Shown here: positions 1 through 6,062 of the stretch, one piece after another
How the letters are laid out: each line of letters starts with the position of its first letter
Numbering within the stretch: the first letter of the stretch is position 1
Source of the DNA: an uncultured Clostridia bacterium
GTDB lineage: Bacteria > Bacillota > Clostridia > TANB77 > CAG-508
Reading direction: 5' to 3'
Assembly: GCA_934169535.1 (NCBI GenBank)
Contig: CAKPOC010000050.1
Coordinates: 1-7,428, forward strand
Length of the DNA: 7,428 nucleotides
Made by a program: the position numbers and the translations under genes
The notes under the pieces: generated by a model
Seen by the model: the letters and a program-made list of their open reading frames with translations, nothing else
Databases searched by the model: none
What the model was told of the DNA's origin: nothing

Positions 1-63
1 TGCTGTTGTAGTTGTTTTTCCTACTCCACCTTTTCCTGATGTTATTACTATAACCTCTCCCAT
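1..63 (-). CDS. minD: Septum site-determining ATPase MinD, N-terminal fragment (runs off the left edge)
   Basis: Only the first 21 codons are in the window. They read MGEVIVIT, then SGKGGVGKTTTT: a first beta strand followed by the deviant Walker A motif (KGGVGKTT, with the signature lysine) of the MinD/ParA ATPase family. The exact MGE(V/A)IVITSGKGGVGKTTT opening is characteristic of MinD, the membrane-associated ATPase that activates MinC and helps place the division septum at mid-cell. I chose the ATG at 63-61 because GGAGG at 73-69 lies 5 nt upstream. An in-frame ATG at 75-73 overlaps that ribosome binding site and would leave no site of its own. A dedicated promoter lies at 121-149. No minC is seen upstream; the preceding gene is a surface protein, so minD appears to be the first gene of its transcript. 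A ParA-type ATPase is the alternative, but it is less likely. Confidence 0.9.
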   Translation of the reverse strand, partial: MGEVIVITSGKGGVGKTTTTA

Positions 64-120
64 AGAATCCTCCATTTTTACAAACTTTCATATTTCTATA
101 TATAATTTTTTACATTATAT

Positions 121-149
121 ATAATATACGGAAATTAGCAAAAAGTCAA
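121..149 (-). promoter_or_regulatory. Sigma-A-type promoter for minD
   Basis: On the minus strand TTGACT (149-144) is followed after exactly 17 nt by TATTAT (126-121), then an AT-rich stretch and the minD ribosome binding site at 73-69. The spacing is ideal, and each box differs from consensus by one base. No clear terminator separates the preceding surface-protein gene (stop at 197) from this promoter, so some read-through into minD is possible. Confidence 0.75.
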
Positions 150-196
150 GGAGTTTTGCAAGTATTTATTACAAATTTATTACATACTTTTATACT

Positions 197-1969
197 CTAT
201 TTTCCCGTTCTTGGCAAAACTTTTTGAGGTTCTTCAGGGGTATAAATTATTGTTTTCCAATTGCTTTTTTTAGTATCTATTTGTTTTCTATATTTTCCCA
301 CTACATCGGTTTTATTTTCAATTATGTAACCATTTTCTACATTGTCAAATACCTTGCATAATAATTTCGGCTTTTCTTCTTCTTTAAATCCTACTTTTAC
401 GTTTTCAAATTTCAATTGGTATTCAGTTATAAATTCGTCTTCATCAATCTTTACTTCTCCAAAATTAATTTCGTTGTTTTCTTGTGTACTTAGATTATCC
501 TTTAATTTTATATAATCATTTTTATTTGTTTTGTACCAAATAGAATATTTAATATTATCGTTCCATGTTCCTGTATAAAGTTTATTTATTTTTGTTTCTT
601 CAGGAACATACTCTGTCCAAATAAGTTCGTCTAAGGCTATGTTAGACTTATTTTCTATATCACTAAAAGTATATTCTATAATTTCGTTTTTCTTTGCTTC
701 TTTGGGTCCTTCCTTTTTTATATTTACTTCAATTTCTACTTTTTTATTTTCAACTATTATCTCTTTTGTTTCATTCCATTTTACATCAATTCTTATATCG
801 TCTTTATTTTCATAGTATCCATCTTTTGCCTCCTCTTTTAAATAATATGTGCTATTTTTTAATTTTTCTATTATTATTTGCCCATTTTTGTTAGTTTCAT
901 ATGTTCCTAGCTCTTGCTTTTTATCATTTAATAGCTTAAATTTTACACCCTGTATTACTTCTTTTGTATTTTCATCTATTTTGTTTATTATAATTTTAGA
1001 TTTATATCCGTCTACATTAGTTTTTGTACTTGTTTCTACCTCTTCATAATTAGAAAAATACGTTATATAATCTTGATTATTTTCATTTTTGGCATTTGCA
1101 TAAAATACTGGATATGTTTTTATTTTAATATTTTTTATATTTATTTTTCCATCTATGTTATCTGTTATTTTTTCAGTGGGGATTACTATTTTAAAGCTAT
1201 TTTCTGTTATTCTATTTTTAGGATTATAATTTTTATCAAGTACAAAACTTCCTTCTGGGAAAGATTTTATTTCTACATCAAATGAGTCAATTTTTCTATT
1301 TGCTGTACTTTCAAAACTTTTTATTAAAAATTCTTTACCATTTATAGTTTTTATTTCTTCTTGTTTTTCAGTTATTTTTATTTGTGGTTTTTGATAATAA
1401 TCTGTTCCATTTATTCCATATTCGTATAGCTCTTGTGAAACTTTTAGAACTTTTCTTCCTCTTCTTAAAACATCCTCAAATGAAATATTTTCTCCATAGC
1501 CTACTCTAGTTGGTTCTTCATATTTATCAATTGGAGAAATTTTTTGAACTAGTGAATGTACTGCTGTTTTTGTTGCATAATACAAATCATCTTCACACTC
1601 TAAATTCCAGTCCTTATAGGTACTTCCCATAAATCCTTTATACAAAATTCGCCATAATCTTTCATCATTAAGAAAATCTAATGTAACATCGTAGCTATCG
1701 CCTGCGCCTGTTCCTATTCCCTCCTTTTCTGGTTCCACACAAAAAGCTGGTTGTTTCTCACCTGTTTGAGAGTTTTTGTAGACTACATAAGTAACTCCTT
1801 TTAACATATCTTTTCCTTTTATTTTTAAAAGTGAAATGCAATCATGATCTTTTTCTAGGCTTACTGTATCACCTTTTAAAAAGCTTACTGCTGTAGCAGG
1901 TAGCACTTGTAATAATAAAGTTATTACTACCAAAAAATTTATAATACTTATCTTTAAAAATTTGTTCAT
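197..1969 (-). CDS. Secreted LPXTG-type surface protein with thioester-like and Cna-B/SpaA domains, no membrane tail
   Basis: This 590-residue protein has a signal peptide (K3/K6, hydrophobic 7-23, likely cleavage after ATA27). Residues about 28-180 resemble the Gram-positive thioester domain. Cys77 sits in AFCVEP and a later helix reads YYATKTAVHSL, where active domains usually have Gln after the Thr; here it is Lys134. Residues about 322-410 look like a Cna-B/SpaA isopeptide domain: IINKID with Lys330, YYLKEEAKDGY with Glu379, and a closing VENKK with Asn408. A further beta-rich region resembling conserved-repeat/DUF11 domains follows (about 411-560). The protein ends in VLPRTGK and stops, with no hydrophobic segment or basic tail after the LPRTG sorting motif. 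AAAGGA at 1982-1977 is a good ribosome binding site for the ATG at 1969. The sortase gene is directly upstream in the same transcript, making this its likely substrate. The role is probably adhesion, pilin-like or cell-wall display; the exact function is unknown. Confidence 0.85.
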   Translation of the reverse strand: MNKFLKISIINFLVVITLLLQVLPATAVSFLKGDTVSLEKDHDCISLLKIKGKDMLKGVTYVVYKNSQTGEKQPAFCVEPEKEGIGTGAGDSYDVTLDFLNDERLWRILYKGFMGSTYKDWNLECEDDLYYATKTAVHSLVQKISPIDKYEEPTRVGYGENISFEDVLRRGRKVLKVSQELYEYGINGTDYYQKPQIKITEKQEEIKTINGKEFLIKSFESTANRKIDSFDVEIKSFPEGSFVLDKNYNPKNRITENSFKIVIPTEKITDNIDGKINIKNIKIKTYPVFYANAKNENNQDYITYFSNYEEVETSTKTNVDGYKSKIIINKIDENTKEVIQGVKFKLLNDKKQELGTYETNKNGQIIIEKLKNSTYYLKEEAKDGYYENKDDIRIDVKWNETKEIIVENKKVEIEVNIKKEGPKEAKKNEIIEYTFSDIENKSNIALDELIWTEYVPEETKINKLYTGTWNDNIKYSIWYKTNKNDYIKLKDNLSTQENNEINFGEVKIDEDEFITEYQLKFENVKVGFKEEEKPKLLCKVFDNVENGYIIENKTDVVGKYRKQIDTKKSNWKTIIYTPEEPQKVLPRTGK

Positions 1970-2004
1970 TTTAAAATCCTTTATTAATATATTTAGGTTT
2001 TTGT

Positions 2005-2026
2005 TAAGGTTTACCTATAAACCTTA
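2005..2026 (-). other. Hairpin spanning the sortase stop codon
   Basis: A 9-bp perfect inverted repeat (TAAGGTTTA at 2005-2013 and TAAACCTTA at 2018-2026) encloses a 4-nt loop. On the minus-strand transcript the stem begins with the sortase UAA stop codon (2026-2024) and ends before the start region of the LPRTG gene. No run of U follows on the minus strand (it reads AACAAAAACC), so it is not a standard intrinsic terminator. It could be a partial terminator, an RNA-processing site or an mRNA stabiliser that sets the ratio of sortase to substrate. The structure is seen; the role is inferred. Confidence 0.5.
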
Positions 2027-2620
2027 TTTGTACTCTAAAGCTTGAACGCAAAGTCTTTTATCCTTTTGCCCTTTTACGCACGTAATTAGTGTAATTCTGC
2101 TGCTATCATCCTCCTTTAAATATGTAAAATCATTTTCGGAAATTACCTGTTTAAATGTAACCATATATTTTTTAATTCCATAAGCAGTTTTGTAATAGAT
2201 AAAATTACCAATTGAAATATTTTTAAGATTTTTAAAGTAATCGCCATGCCCTCCAGCATTGTGAGAAGCAAGCCCTACATTGTTTGAAAAAACGCTAGTT
2301 GAACTAAAATGCCCTATCGCATTTTTTAAAATTTGCGCATCTGTCCCTTCCTGTATTGGTGCACTTTCAAGGCCTATGCTTGGTATTGTTAAATACCCTA
2401 AATTGCTGTCATGCTCAACTGTTTGCGTAACAATTGGAACCTCCTTTGAATTATCAGTTCCTTCATCCACTTTTTCTTCGATTTGCTCATTTAGATATTC
2501 TGTTTCTGCTGTCTGCTCAATTTTTTTAGATTTTTTGTCATGTAAAATTTTATTTAGGTATAAAATGGCACAGAAAATAAACACTACTATAATAGTAATT
2601 TTTAAAAACTTTTTTAAAAT
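2024..2620 (-). CDS. Class D-like sortase, probable ATT start
   Basis: This is a membrane-anchored transpeptidase that cleaves LPXTG-type sorting signals and joins the substrate to an amine acceptor. Numbered from the start chosen here (198 aa), the catalytic triad is His120 (GLASHNAGGHGDYF), Cys181 (ITLITCVKG) and Arg189 (KDKRLCVQ). The core YLTIPSIGLESAPI and the A-S-H-N context fit class D. A single N-terminal hydrophobic anchor is followed by a charged Lys/Glu-rich stalk (about 30-65). The first standard start in frame is GTG at 2584, but it has no ribosome binding site and would cut into the anchor. A strong AGGAGG at 2632-2627 lies 6 nt before ATT at 2620, in frame, and starting there gives a textbook anchor (LKKFLKITIIVVFIFCAILYL). 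I therefore extend to 2620; 2584 is the conservative alternative (186 aa). The gene is followed after 54 nt by an LPRTG protein, its likely substrate. Confidence 0.88.
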   Translation of the reverse strand: MLKKFLKITIIVVFIFCAILYLNKILHDKKSKKIEQTAETEYLNEQIEEKVDEGTDNSKEVPIVTQTVEHDSNLGYLTIPSIGLESAPIQEGTDAQILKNAIGHFSSTSVFSNNVGLASHNAGGHGDYFKNLKNISIGNFIYYKTAYGIKKYMVTFKQVISENDFTYLKEDDSSRITLITCVKGQKDKRLCVQALEYK

Positions 2621-2626
2621 AATTTG

Positions 2627-2632
2627 CCTCCT
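2627..2632 (-). promoter_or_regulatory. Ribosome binding site that sets the sortase start
   Basis: AGGAGG on the minus strand is a perfect Shine-Dalgarno core. No ATG, GTG or TTG follows at a normal distance in any useful frame. The in-frame codons 3 and 6 nt downstream are both ATT (2623-2621 and 2620-2618), and the first standard start is 42 nt away. This points to initiation at ATT or to a mutated ATG. Confidence 0.7.
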
Positions 2633-2692
2633 GATTCTCTCCCTAGAAAAAAATTAATTCGATTAAATTGTTTTGAATTTTAAACCACATAC

Positions 2693-2721
2693 ATAATAGC
2701 ATGGAAAATTTTACAAGTCAA
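2693..2721 (-). promoter_or_regulatory. Sigma-A-type promoter for the sortase-LPXTG operon
   Basis: TTGACT (2721-2716), a 17-nt spacer and TATTAT (2698-2693) on the minus strand. Both boxes and the spacer length are identical to those of the minD promoter. It begins 25 nt after the terminator that closes the ferredoxin gene, so the sortase operon is transcribed separately from the por operon. The 5' leader to the ribosome binding site is about 50-55 nt, and I see no riboswitch-like structure in it. Confidence 0.75.
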
Positions 2722-2745
2722 GAAAAATCGTTCTTCAAATTTCGA

Positions 2746-2792
2746 CAAAAAAATAACCCTGCTGCTAGGTTTTAGCAACAAGGTGTTATTTT
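2746..2792 (-). terminator. Intrinsic terminator of the fic-por-ferredoxin operon
   Basis: The minus strand holds a long stem of about 16 pairs with one or two bulges: AATAACACCTTGTTGCTA, loop AAACC, then TAGCAGCAGGGTTATT. It is followed by a run of seven T on that strand and lies 4 nt after the ferredoxin stop codon. This is a classical rho-independent terminator for the whole upstream operon. Confidence 0.9.
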
Positions 2793-2795
2793 AAA

Positions 2796-2972
2796 TTATT
2801 CTTCTGATGGCGCTCCAACTGGGCATACAGCTGCACATGTTCCACAACTTATACATTGTGTTTCATCAATTTTATATCTTCCTAATTCTTCATCATAAGA
2901 TATGCAAGAAACTGGACAATTAGCTGCACATGCACCACAGCTTATACATTGTTCTGATATTTTATATGCCAT
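2796..2972 (-). CDS. Clostridial-type 2[4Fe-4S] ferredoxin
   Basis: This is a 58-residue soluble electron carrier. Two CxxCxxCxxxC clusters, Cys9-12-15-19 (CISCGACAANCP) and Cys40-43-46-50 (CISCGTCAAVCP), bind two [4Fe-4S] centres. Length and symmetry match clostridial ferredoxins. One additional Cys (Cys23) follows the first cluster. I start at the ATG at 2972 (MAYKISEQ) because AAGGAG at 2987-2982 lies 9 nt upstream. The in-frame ATG at 2981 touches that site directly and is unlikely to be used. The gene follows porB by 21 nt and precedes the operon terminator. Because the oxidoreductase already has its own ferredoxin-like delta subunit, this separate protein is probably the electron acceptor from pyruvate oxidation, feeding hydrogenase, Rnf or other reductases. 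That partner choice is inferred from position. Confidence 0.92.
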   Translation of the reverse strand: MAYKISEQCISCGACAANCPVSCISYDEELGRYKIDETQCISCGTCAAVCPVGAPSEE

Positions 2973-2993
2973 AACTTTCATCTCCTTATAAAT

Positions 2994-3950
2994 TTATTTA
3001 TTTGTTATCTCTTCTAATTTTAATAGTTCTTCCCAACGTTTGTCAACCTCTTTTTGAAATTCTTCTATCATCCATTCATTTCCTGGTTTAAACATATGTT
3101 TAAAACGTTTTTGTGGGCGTAAGAATTCTTCTACAGGTAACTTTTTAGCAGGTTTATATGTTATATGAAATACTCCATTTTCTACTTCATATAAAGGCCA
3201 ATAACATGTGTCTATTGCAAGTTTATTTATCTTCATTAAATCTTCTGTGTTATATCCCCATCCTCTTGGACATGGAGCAAGCACATTTAAAAATGTTGCA
3301 CCTTCTGTATAAATTGCCTTTTCTGCTTTTTCGTATAAGTCTTTAAAATTACCTGTTGCAATTGACTGTGCCACATATGGCAAATGATGTTCGCTCATAA
3401 TTAATGTTAGATCTTTTCTTGACTGCATTTTTCCTGGAATTACTTTTCCTGCAGGTGATGTTGTTGTATCTGCAAACCTTGGTGTTGCAGATGAACGCTG
3501 AATTCCCGTGTTCATGTATGCACCATTATCGTAGCAAACATAAGTCATGTCGTGACCTCTTTCCATTGCTCCTGACAAACTTTGAAGGCCTATATCGTAA
3601 GTTCCACCATCTCCACCAAAAGTAATAAATTTAGTTTTTGTTCCTTCTGGCTCCTGTAATTTTCCTTGTTTTTTTAGTGATTTATATGCTGCTTCTGCTC
3701 CTGAACAAGTTGCTGCTGCACACTCAAATGCAGTATGAATGTATGAATCTGTCCATGCAGAATATGGATATATACAAGTTGATACTTCCATACAGCCTGT
3801 AGCGTTTGATATAACTGCTCTATCATTTTCGTGAAGAGCTCTCATTATCATTCTTGCAACAGGAGGAGCTCCACAACCTGCACACATTCTGTGTCCTGCT
3901 GTAAATCTAGAAGGCTTATTTGCAATTACTTCTTTCATATTGTATGCCAT
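2994..3950 (-). CDS. porB: Pyruvate:ferredoxin oxidoreductase (pyruvate synthase), beta subunit
   Basis: This is the thiamine-diphosphate-binding catalytic subunit (318 aa) of the four-subunit 2-oxoacid:ferredoxin oxidoreductase. The complex converts pyruvate, CoA and oxidised ferredoxin to acetyl-CoA, CO2 and reduced ferredoxin. Cys23-x2-Cys26 (MCAGCGAPP), Cys53 (NATGCMEVST) and Cys227 (LAPCPRGWGY) are the expected ligands of the proximal [4Fe-4S] cluster. The ThDP/Mg motif is GDGG at 113-116 with Asn142 in YDNGAYMNTGIQRS, a segment highly typical of PorB. The AGGAGG site is inside the last codons of porA, and the ATG at 3950 follows the porA stop after 1 nt, so the two are probably translationally coupled. 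A 2-ketoisovalerate enzyme (VorB) has the same fold and motifs. Pyruvate is preferred from the overall match and the subunit order, but substrate specificity is not proven by sequence alone. Confidence 0.93.
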   Translation of the reverse strand: MAYNMKEVIANKPSRFTAGHRMCAGCGAPPVARMIMRALHENDRAVISNATGCMEVSTCIYPYSAWTDSYIHTAFECAAATCSGAEAAYKSLKKQGKLQEPEGTKTKFITFGGDGGTYDIGLQSLSGAMERGHDMTYVCYDNGAYMNTGIQRSSATPRFADTTTSPAGKVIPGKMQSRKDLTLIMSEHHLPYVAQSIATGNFKDLYEKAEKAIYTEGATFLNVLAPCPRGWGYNTEDLMKINKLAIDTCYWPLYEVENGVFHITYKPAKKLPVEEFLRPQKRFKHMFKPGNEWMIEEFQKEVDKRWEELLKLEEITNK

Positions 3951-3951
3951 A

Positions 3952-5145
3952 TTATTTTGCCTCCTTTCTTAGTCCTAAATATCTGTAATGATCTTTTGCG
4001 TTTTTCTCATCTTTTACAATTTCTTGTAAATCATTAAATACTTTTTCTATTTCTTTTGTTGTTGTATCTCTTCCGCCAATTCCATAAATGTAGTTTACTG
4101 CTGGAATATGTACATTTTCTGTGTACATTGCAGATGTAACATCTTCGTATAGCGCACCTCCTGCACCATTTAAGCTGTCTGCTTTATCTAGTATTGCTAA
4201 AGCTTTTACATTTTTTAAAGCTTCTGCTACTTCTTCTACTGGGAATGGTCTAAATACTCTTATCTTTAAAAGCCCAGCTTTTATTCCTTGGCTTCTTAGT
4301 TTGTCTACAACCGCCTTGGTTGTTCCCGCTGTTGAATTCATACAAACTATTGCAATCTCGGCATCTTCTAGTTTATATTCCTCAAATAAACCGTATTTTC
4401 TTCCTGTCATTTTTTCAAATCTGTCAGCTACTTCTAGTATAACTTTTTTAGCATTTCTCATAGCTTCTGCTTGCTGATATTTATGTTCAAATAAGTATGC
4501 TTGTAAGTCCATTGGGCCTATTGCTATTGGTTCATTTGGGTTTAGTAAATAATGCTCTGGTTTGTATTTTCCAACAAATTCTTTAACTTTTTCGTCTTCA
4601 ATAAGTTCTATATTTTCTATAGAATGTGATGTAATAAATCCATCTTGGCATACCATTAAAGGTAGCATTACGTCCTTGTTTTCTGCTATTTGGTGTGCCA
4701 TTATCATATTGTCATATGCTTCTTGGTTATTTTCTGAAAATATCATTATCCAACCACTGTCTCTAACTCCCATTGCGTCTGAATGGTCGTTATGAATATT
4801 AAGCGGTGCAGATACTGCTCTATTTACTAGCGATAAAACTATTGGAAGTCTTGAACCTGAAGCAATATATAGCATTTCCCACATATATGATAATCCATTT
4901 GCAGAAGTTGCTGTCATTGCTCTTGCTCCTGCTGCTTCTGCACCTATGCAAGCACTCATCGCACTGTGTTCACTTTCAACTGCAACAAATTCTGTATCTA
5001 CTTCTCCGTTACTTACAAAAGTGGAAAAATATTGTGGTATTTCAGTTGAAGGGGTTATTGGAAATGCTGCAACAACGTCTGGATTTATTTGCTTCATTGC
5101 GACAGCTTGTGCTTCATTTCCACTTAAACGTTCTCTTATACTCAT
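3952..5145 (-). CDS. porA: Pyruvate:ferredoxin oxidoreductase (pyruvate synthase), alpha subunit
   Basis: This 397-residue subunit holds the pyrimidine-side ThDP domain and the domain II/CoA-side domain. FPITPST at 28-34 is the conserved substrate/ThDP-side motif. It is followed by VAVESEHSAMSACIGAEAAG, TATSANGLSYMWE and NIHNDHSDAMGVRDSGW, all typical of PorA. NSTAGTTKAVVDKLR and KIRVFRPFP mark the C-terminal domain. I start at the ATG at 5145, which overlaps the porD stop (TAATG) and gives MSIRERLSGNEA. The longer reading frame up to 5196 only reads the porD 3' end out of frame and adds an implausible Arg-rich stretch. The ribosome binding site GGAGG lies 12 nt upstream, inside the final codons of porD, so translation is probably coupled. 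It forms the active site together with PorB. Confidence 0.93.
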   Translation of the reverse strand: MSIRERLSGNEAQAVAMKQINPDVVAAFPITPSTEIPQYFSTFVSNGEVDTEFVAVESEHSAMSACIGAEAAGARAMTATSANGLSYMWEMLYIASGSRLPIVLSLVNRAVSAPLNIHNDHSDAMGVRDSGWIMIFSENNQEAYDNMIMAHQIAENKDVMLPLMVCQDGFITSHSIENIELIEDEKVKEFVGKYKPEHYLLNPNEPIAIGPMDLQAYLFEHKYQQAEAMRNAKKVILEVADRFEKMTGRKYGLFEEYKLEDAEIAIVCMNSTAGTTKAVVDKLRSQGIKAGLLKIRVFRPFPVEEVAEALKNVKALAILDKADSLNGAGGALYEDVTSAMYTENVHIPAVNYIYGIGGRDTTTKEIEKVFNDLQEIVKDEKNAKDHYRYLGLRKEAK

Positions 5146-5456
5146 TAATCTTTTTCGCCTCCTTCTTCTTTCATTACTATTGCTCCAAAAGGACATACTT
5201 TACTGCAAATTCCACATCCTTTGCAATAGTCGTAGTTAAAATCTTCTCTTTTCATTTCTTTATTTACTGGTATTGAATCATCTGGACAAACAGGAAAACA
5301 AAGACCACATTGTGTGCATTTTTCCTTTATCCAAACAGGGCACATACTTCTCCAATCTCCAGTTTTAAATTCTCTAGCATTTCCTGCATCATAAATTGTT
5401 CCTCCCGGTGTTAATTTTTCTGCTGGAGTATTTTTATCTATATTCATTTTTGCCAT
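5145..5456 (-). CDS. porD: Pyruvate:ferredoxin oxidoreductase (pyruvate synthase), delta subunit, ferredoxin-like
   Basis: This 103-residue subunit carries two [4Fe-4S] clusters that pass electrons from the PorAB active site outward. The clusters are Cys47-50-53-57 (CTQCGLCFPVCP) and Cys78-81-84-88 (CKGCGICSKVCP). The N-terminal half (KLTPGGTIYDAGNAREFKTG, then DWRSMCPVW) is the usual PorD lead-in, so the gene is full length. The ATG at 5456 has GAGGAG 6 nt upstream. The gap to porC is 17 nt, and the stop codon overlaps the porA start by one base. The subunit order gamma-delta-alpha-beta is the one known from Thermotoga and archaeal pyruvate synthases. Confidence 0.92.
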   Translation of the reverse strand: MAKMNIDKNTPAEKLTPGGTIYDAGNAREFKTGDWRSMCPVWIKEKCTQCGLCFPVCPDDSIPVNKEMKREDFNYDYCKGCGICSKVCPFGAIVMKEEGGEKD

Positions 5457-5473
5457 AATGTTCTCCTCTTTTC

Positions 5474-6055
5474 TTATTTTATTTTAGTAACTTTTTCTAA
5501 GGCTAGTTTTAAAGCTTTCATATTTCCATCAATTACTTCTGGCTTTTTAGCAAATTTGTGTTTAAATGAGCCTTCCATGTCTTTCAAAAAGTCCTCTTCT
5601 GGCATTATGTTTGCAACCTTTACAATTGCTGCAAGCATTGGCGTATTAGGGAAATATCTTCCTAGCGCTTCTTGCGAGATTGATCTTGCATCTACAGTAA
5701 ATACAGAGCCCTCATATCCTTTTAATTTTTCGTTTATTTCATCTGCATTTTTTACTGTGTTTATTACTATTGCACCATCTTTTTTTAGTCCACTTGTTAC
5801 ATCTACAGAATCAAGTAGTGTGTCATCTACTACTACTACATAATCTGGCTCATAAATGTTGCTATGTATTGTAATTGGCTTATTGCTAATTCTGTTATAC
5901 GCTGTAATTGGTGCGCCCATTCTTTCTGGTCCATATTCAGGAAATCCTTGAATGTATTTTCCTGTATTAAAAGCTGCGTCAGCAAGTAATAGCGATGCTG
6001 TTTTTGCCCCTTGTCCGCCTCTTCCATGCCATCTTATTTCTACTAAATTTTCCAT
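5474..6055 (-). CDS. porC: Pyruvate:ferredoxin oxidoreductase (pyruvate synthase), gamma subunit
   Basis: This 193-residue subunit of the pyruvate/ketoisovalerate oxidoreductase gamma family is also called porG. RWHGRGGQGAKTAS at the N-terminus is the family hallmark, and GFPEYGPERMGAPITAY at about 38-54 is typical of PorG. VVVVDDTLL and the FPNTPMLAA segment near the C-terminal third also fit, and length matches the family. The gamma domain is part of the CoA-binding side of the complex. The ATG at 6055 has AAGGAAG about 10 nt upstream, lying within the last codons of the fic gene, whose stop is only 7 nt away. The gene is therefore transcribed, and perhaps translated, in continuity with fic. 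No separate promoter was seen between the two genes. Confidence 0.93.
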   Translation of the reverse strand: MENLVEIRWHGRGGQGAKTASLLLADAAFNTGKYIQGFPEYGPERMGAPITAYNRISNKPITIHSNIYEPDYVVVVDDTLLDSVDVTSGLKKDGAIVINTVKNADEINEKLKGYEGSVFTVDARSISQEALGRYFPNTPMLAAIVKVANIMPEEDFLKDMEGSFKHKFAKKPEVIDGNMKALKLALEKVTKIK

Positions 6056-6062
6056 TAAAGAA

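Noticed and set aside
164..183. Direct repeat ATTTATTAC twice with an 11-bp period, downstream of the LPRTG gene
   Set aside because: It is short, AT-only in character and expected by chance in this composition. It forms no terminator and no known operator.
694..1285. Several plus-strand reading frames rich in Phe, Leu and Ile opposite the surface-protein gene
   Set aside because: They are antisense shadows of a Lys/Asn/Glu-rich AT-biased gene. The hydrophobic look comes from its complement, and none has a plausible start site.
5146..5196. Upstream extension of porA giving an Arg-rich N-terminus (NERRRRRKRL)
   Set aside because: It is the porD 3' end read in another frame. The ATG at 5145 overlaps the porD stop as TAATG and gives the normal PorA start.
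4121..5276. Plus-strand reading frames of 77-156 codons opposite porA and porD
   Set aside because: They are antisense shadows of well-supported genes. Their low-complexity Leu/Ser composition follows from the complement.
5836..6027. 63-codon minus-strand reading frame inside porC
   Set aside because: It is a frame shadow of porC with no ribosome binding site and no recognisable protein.
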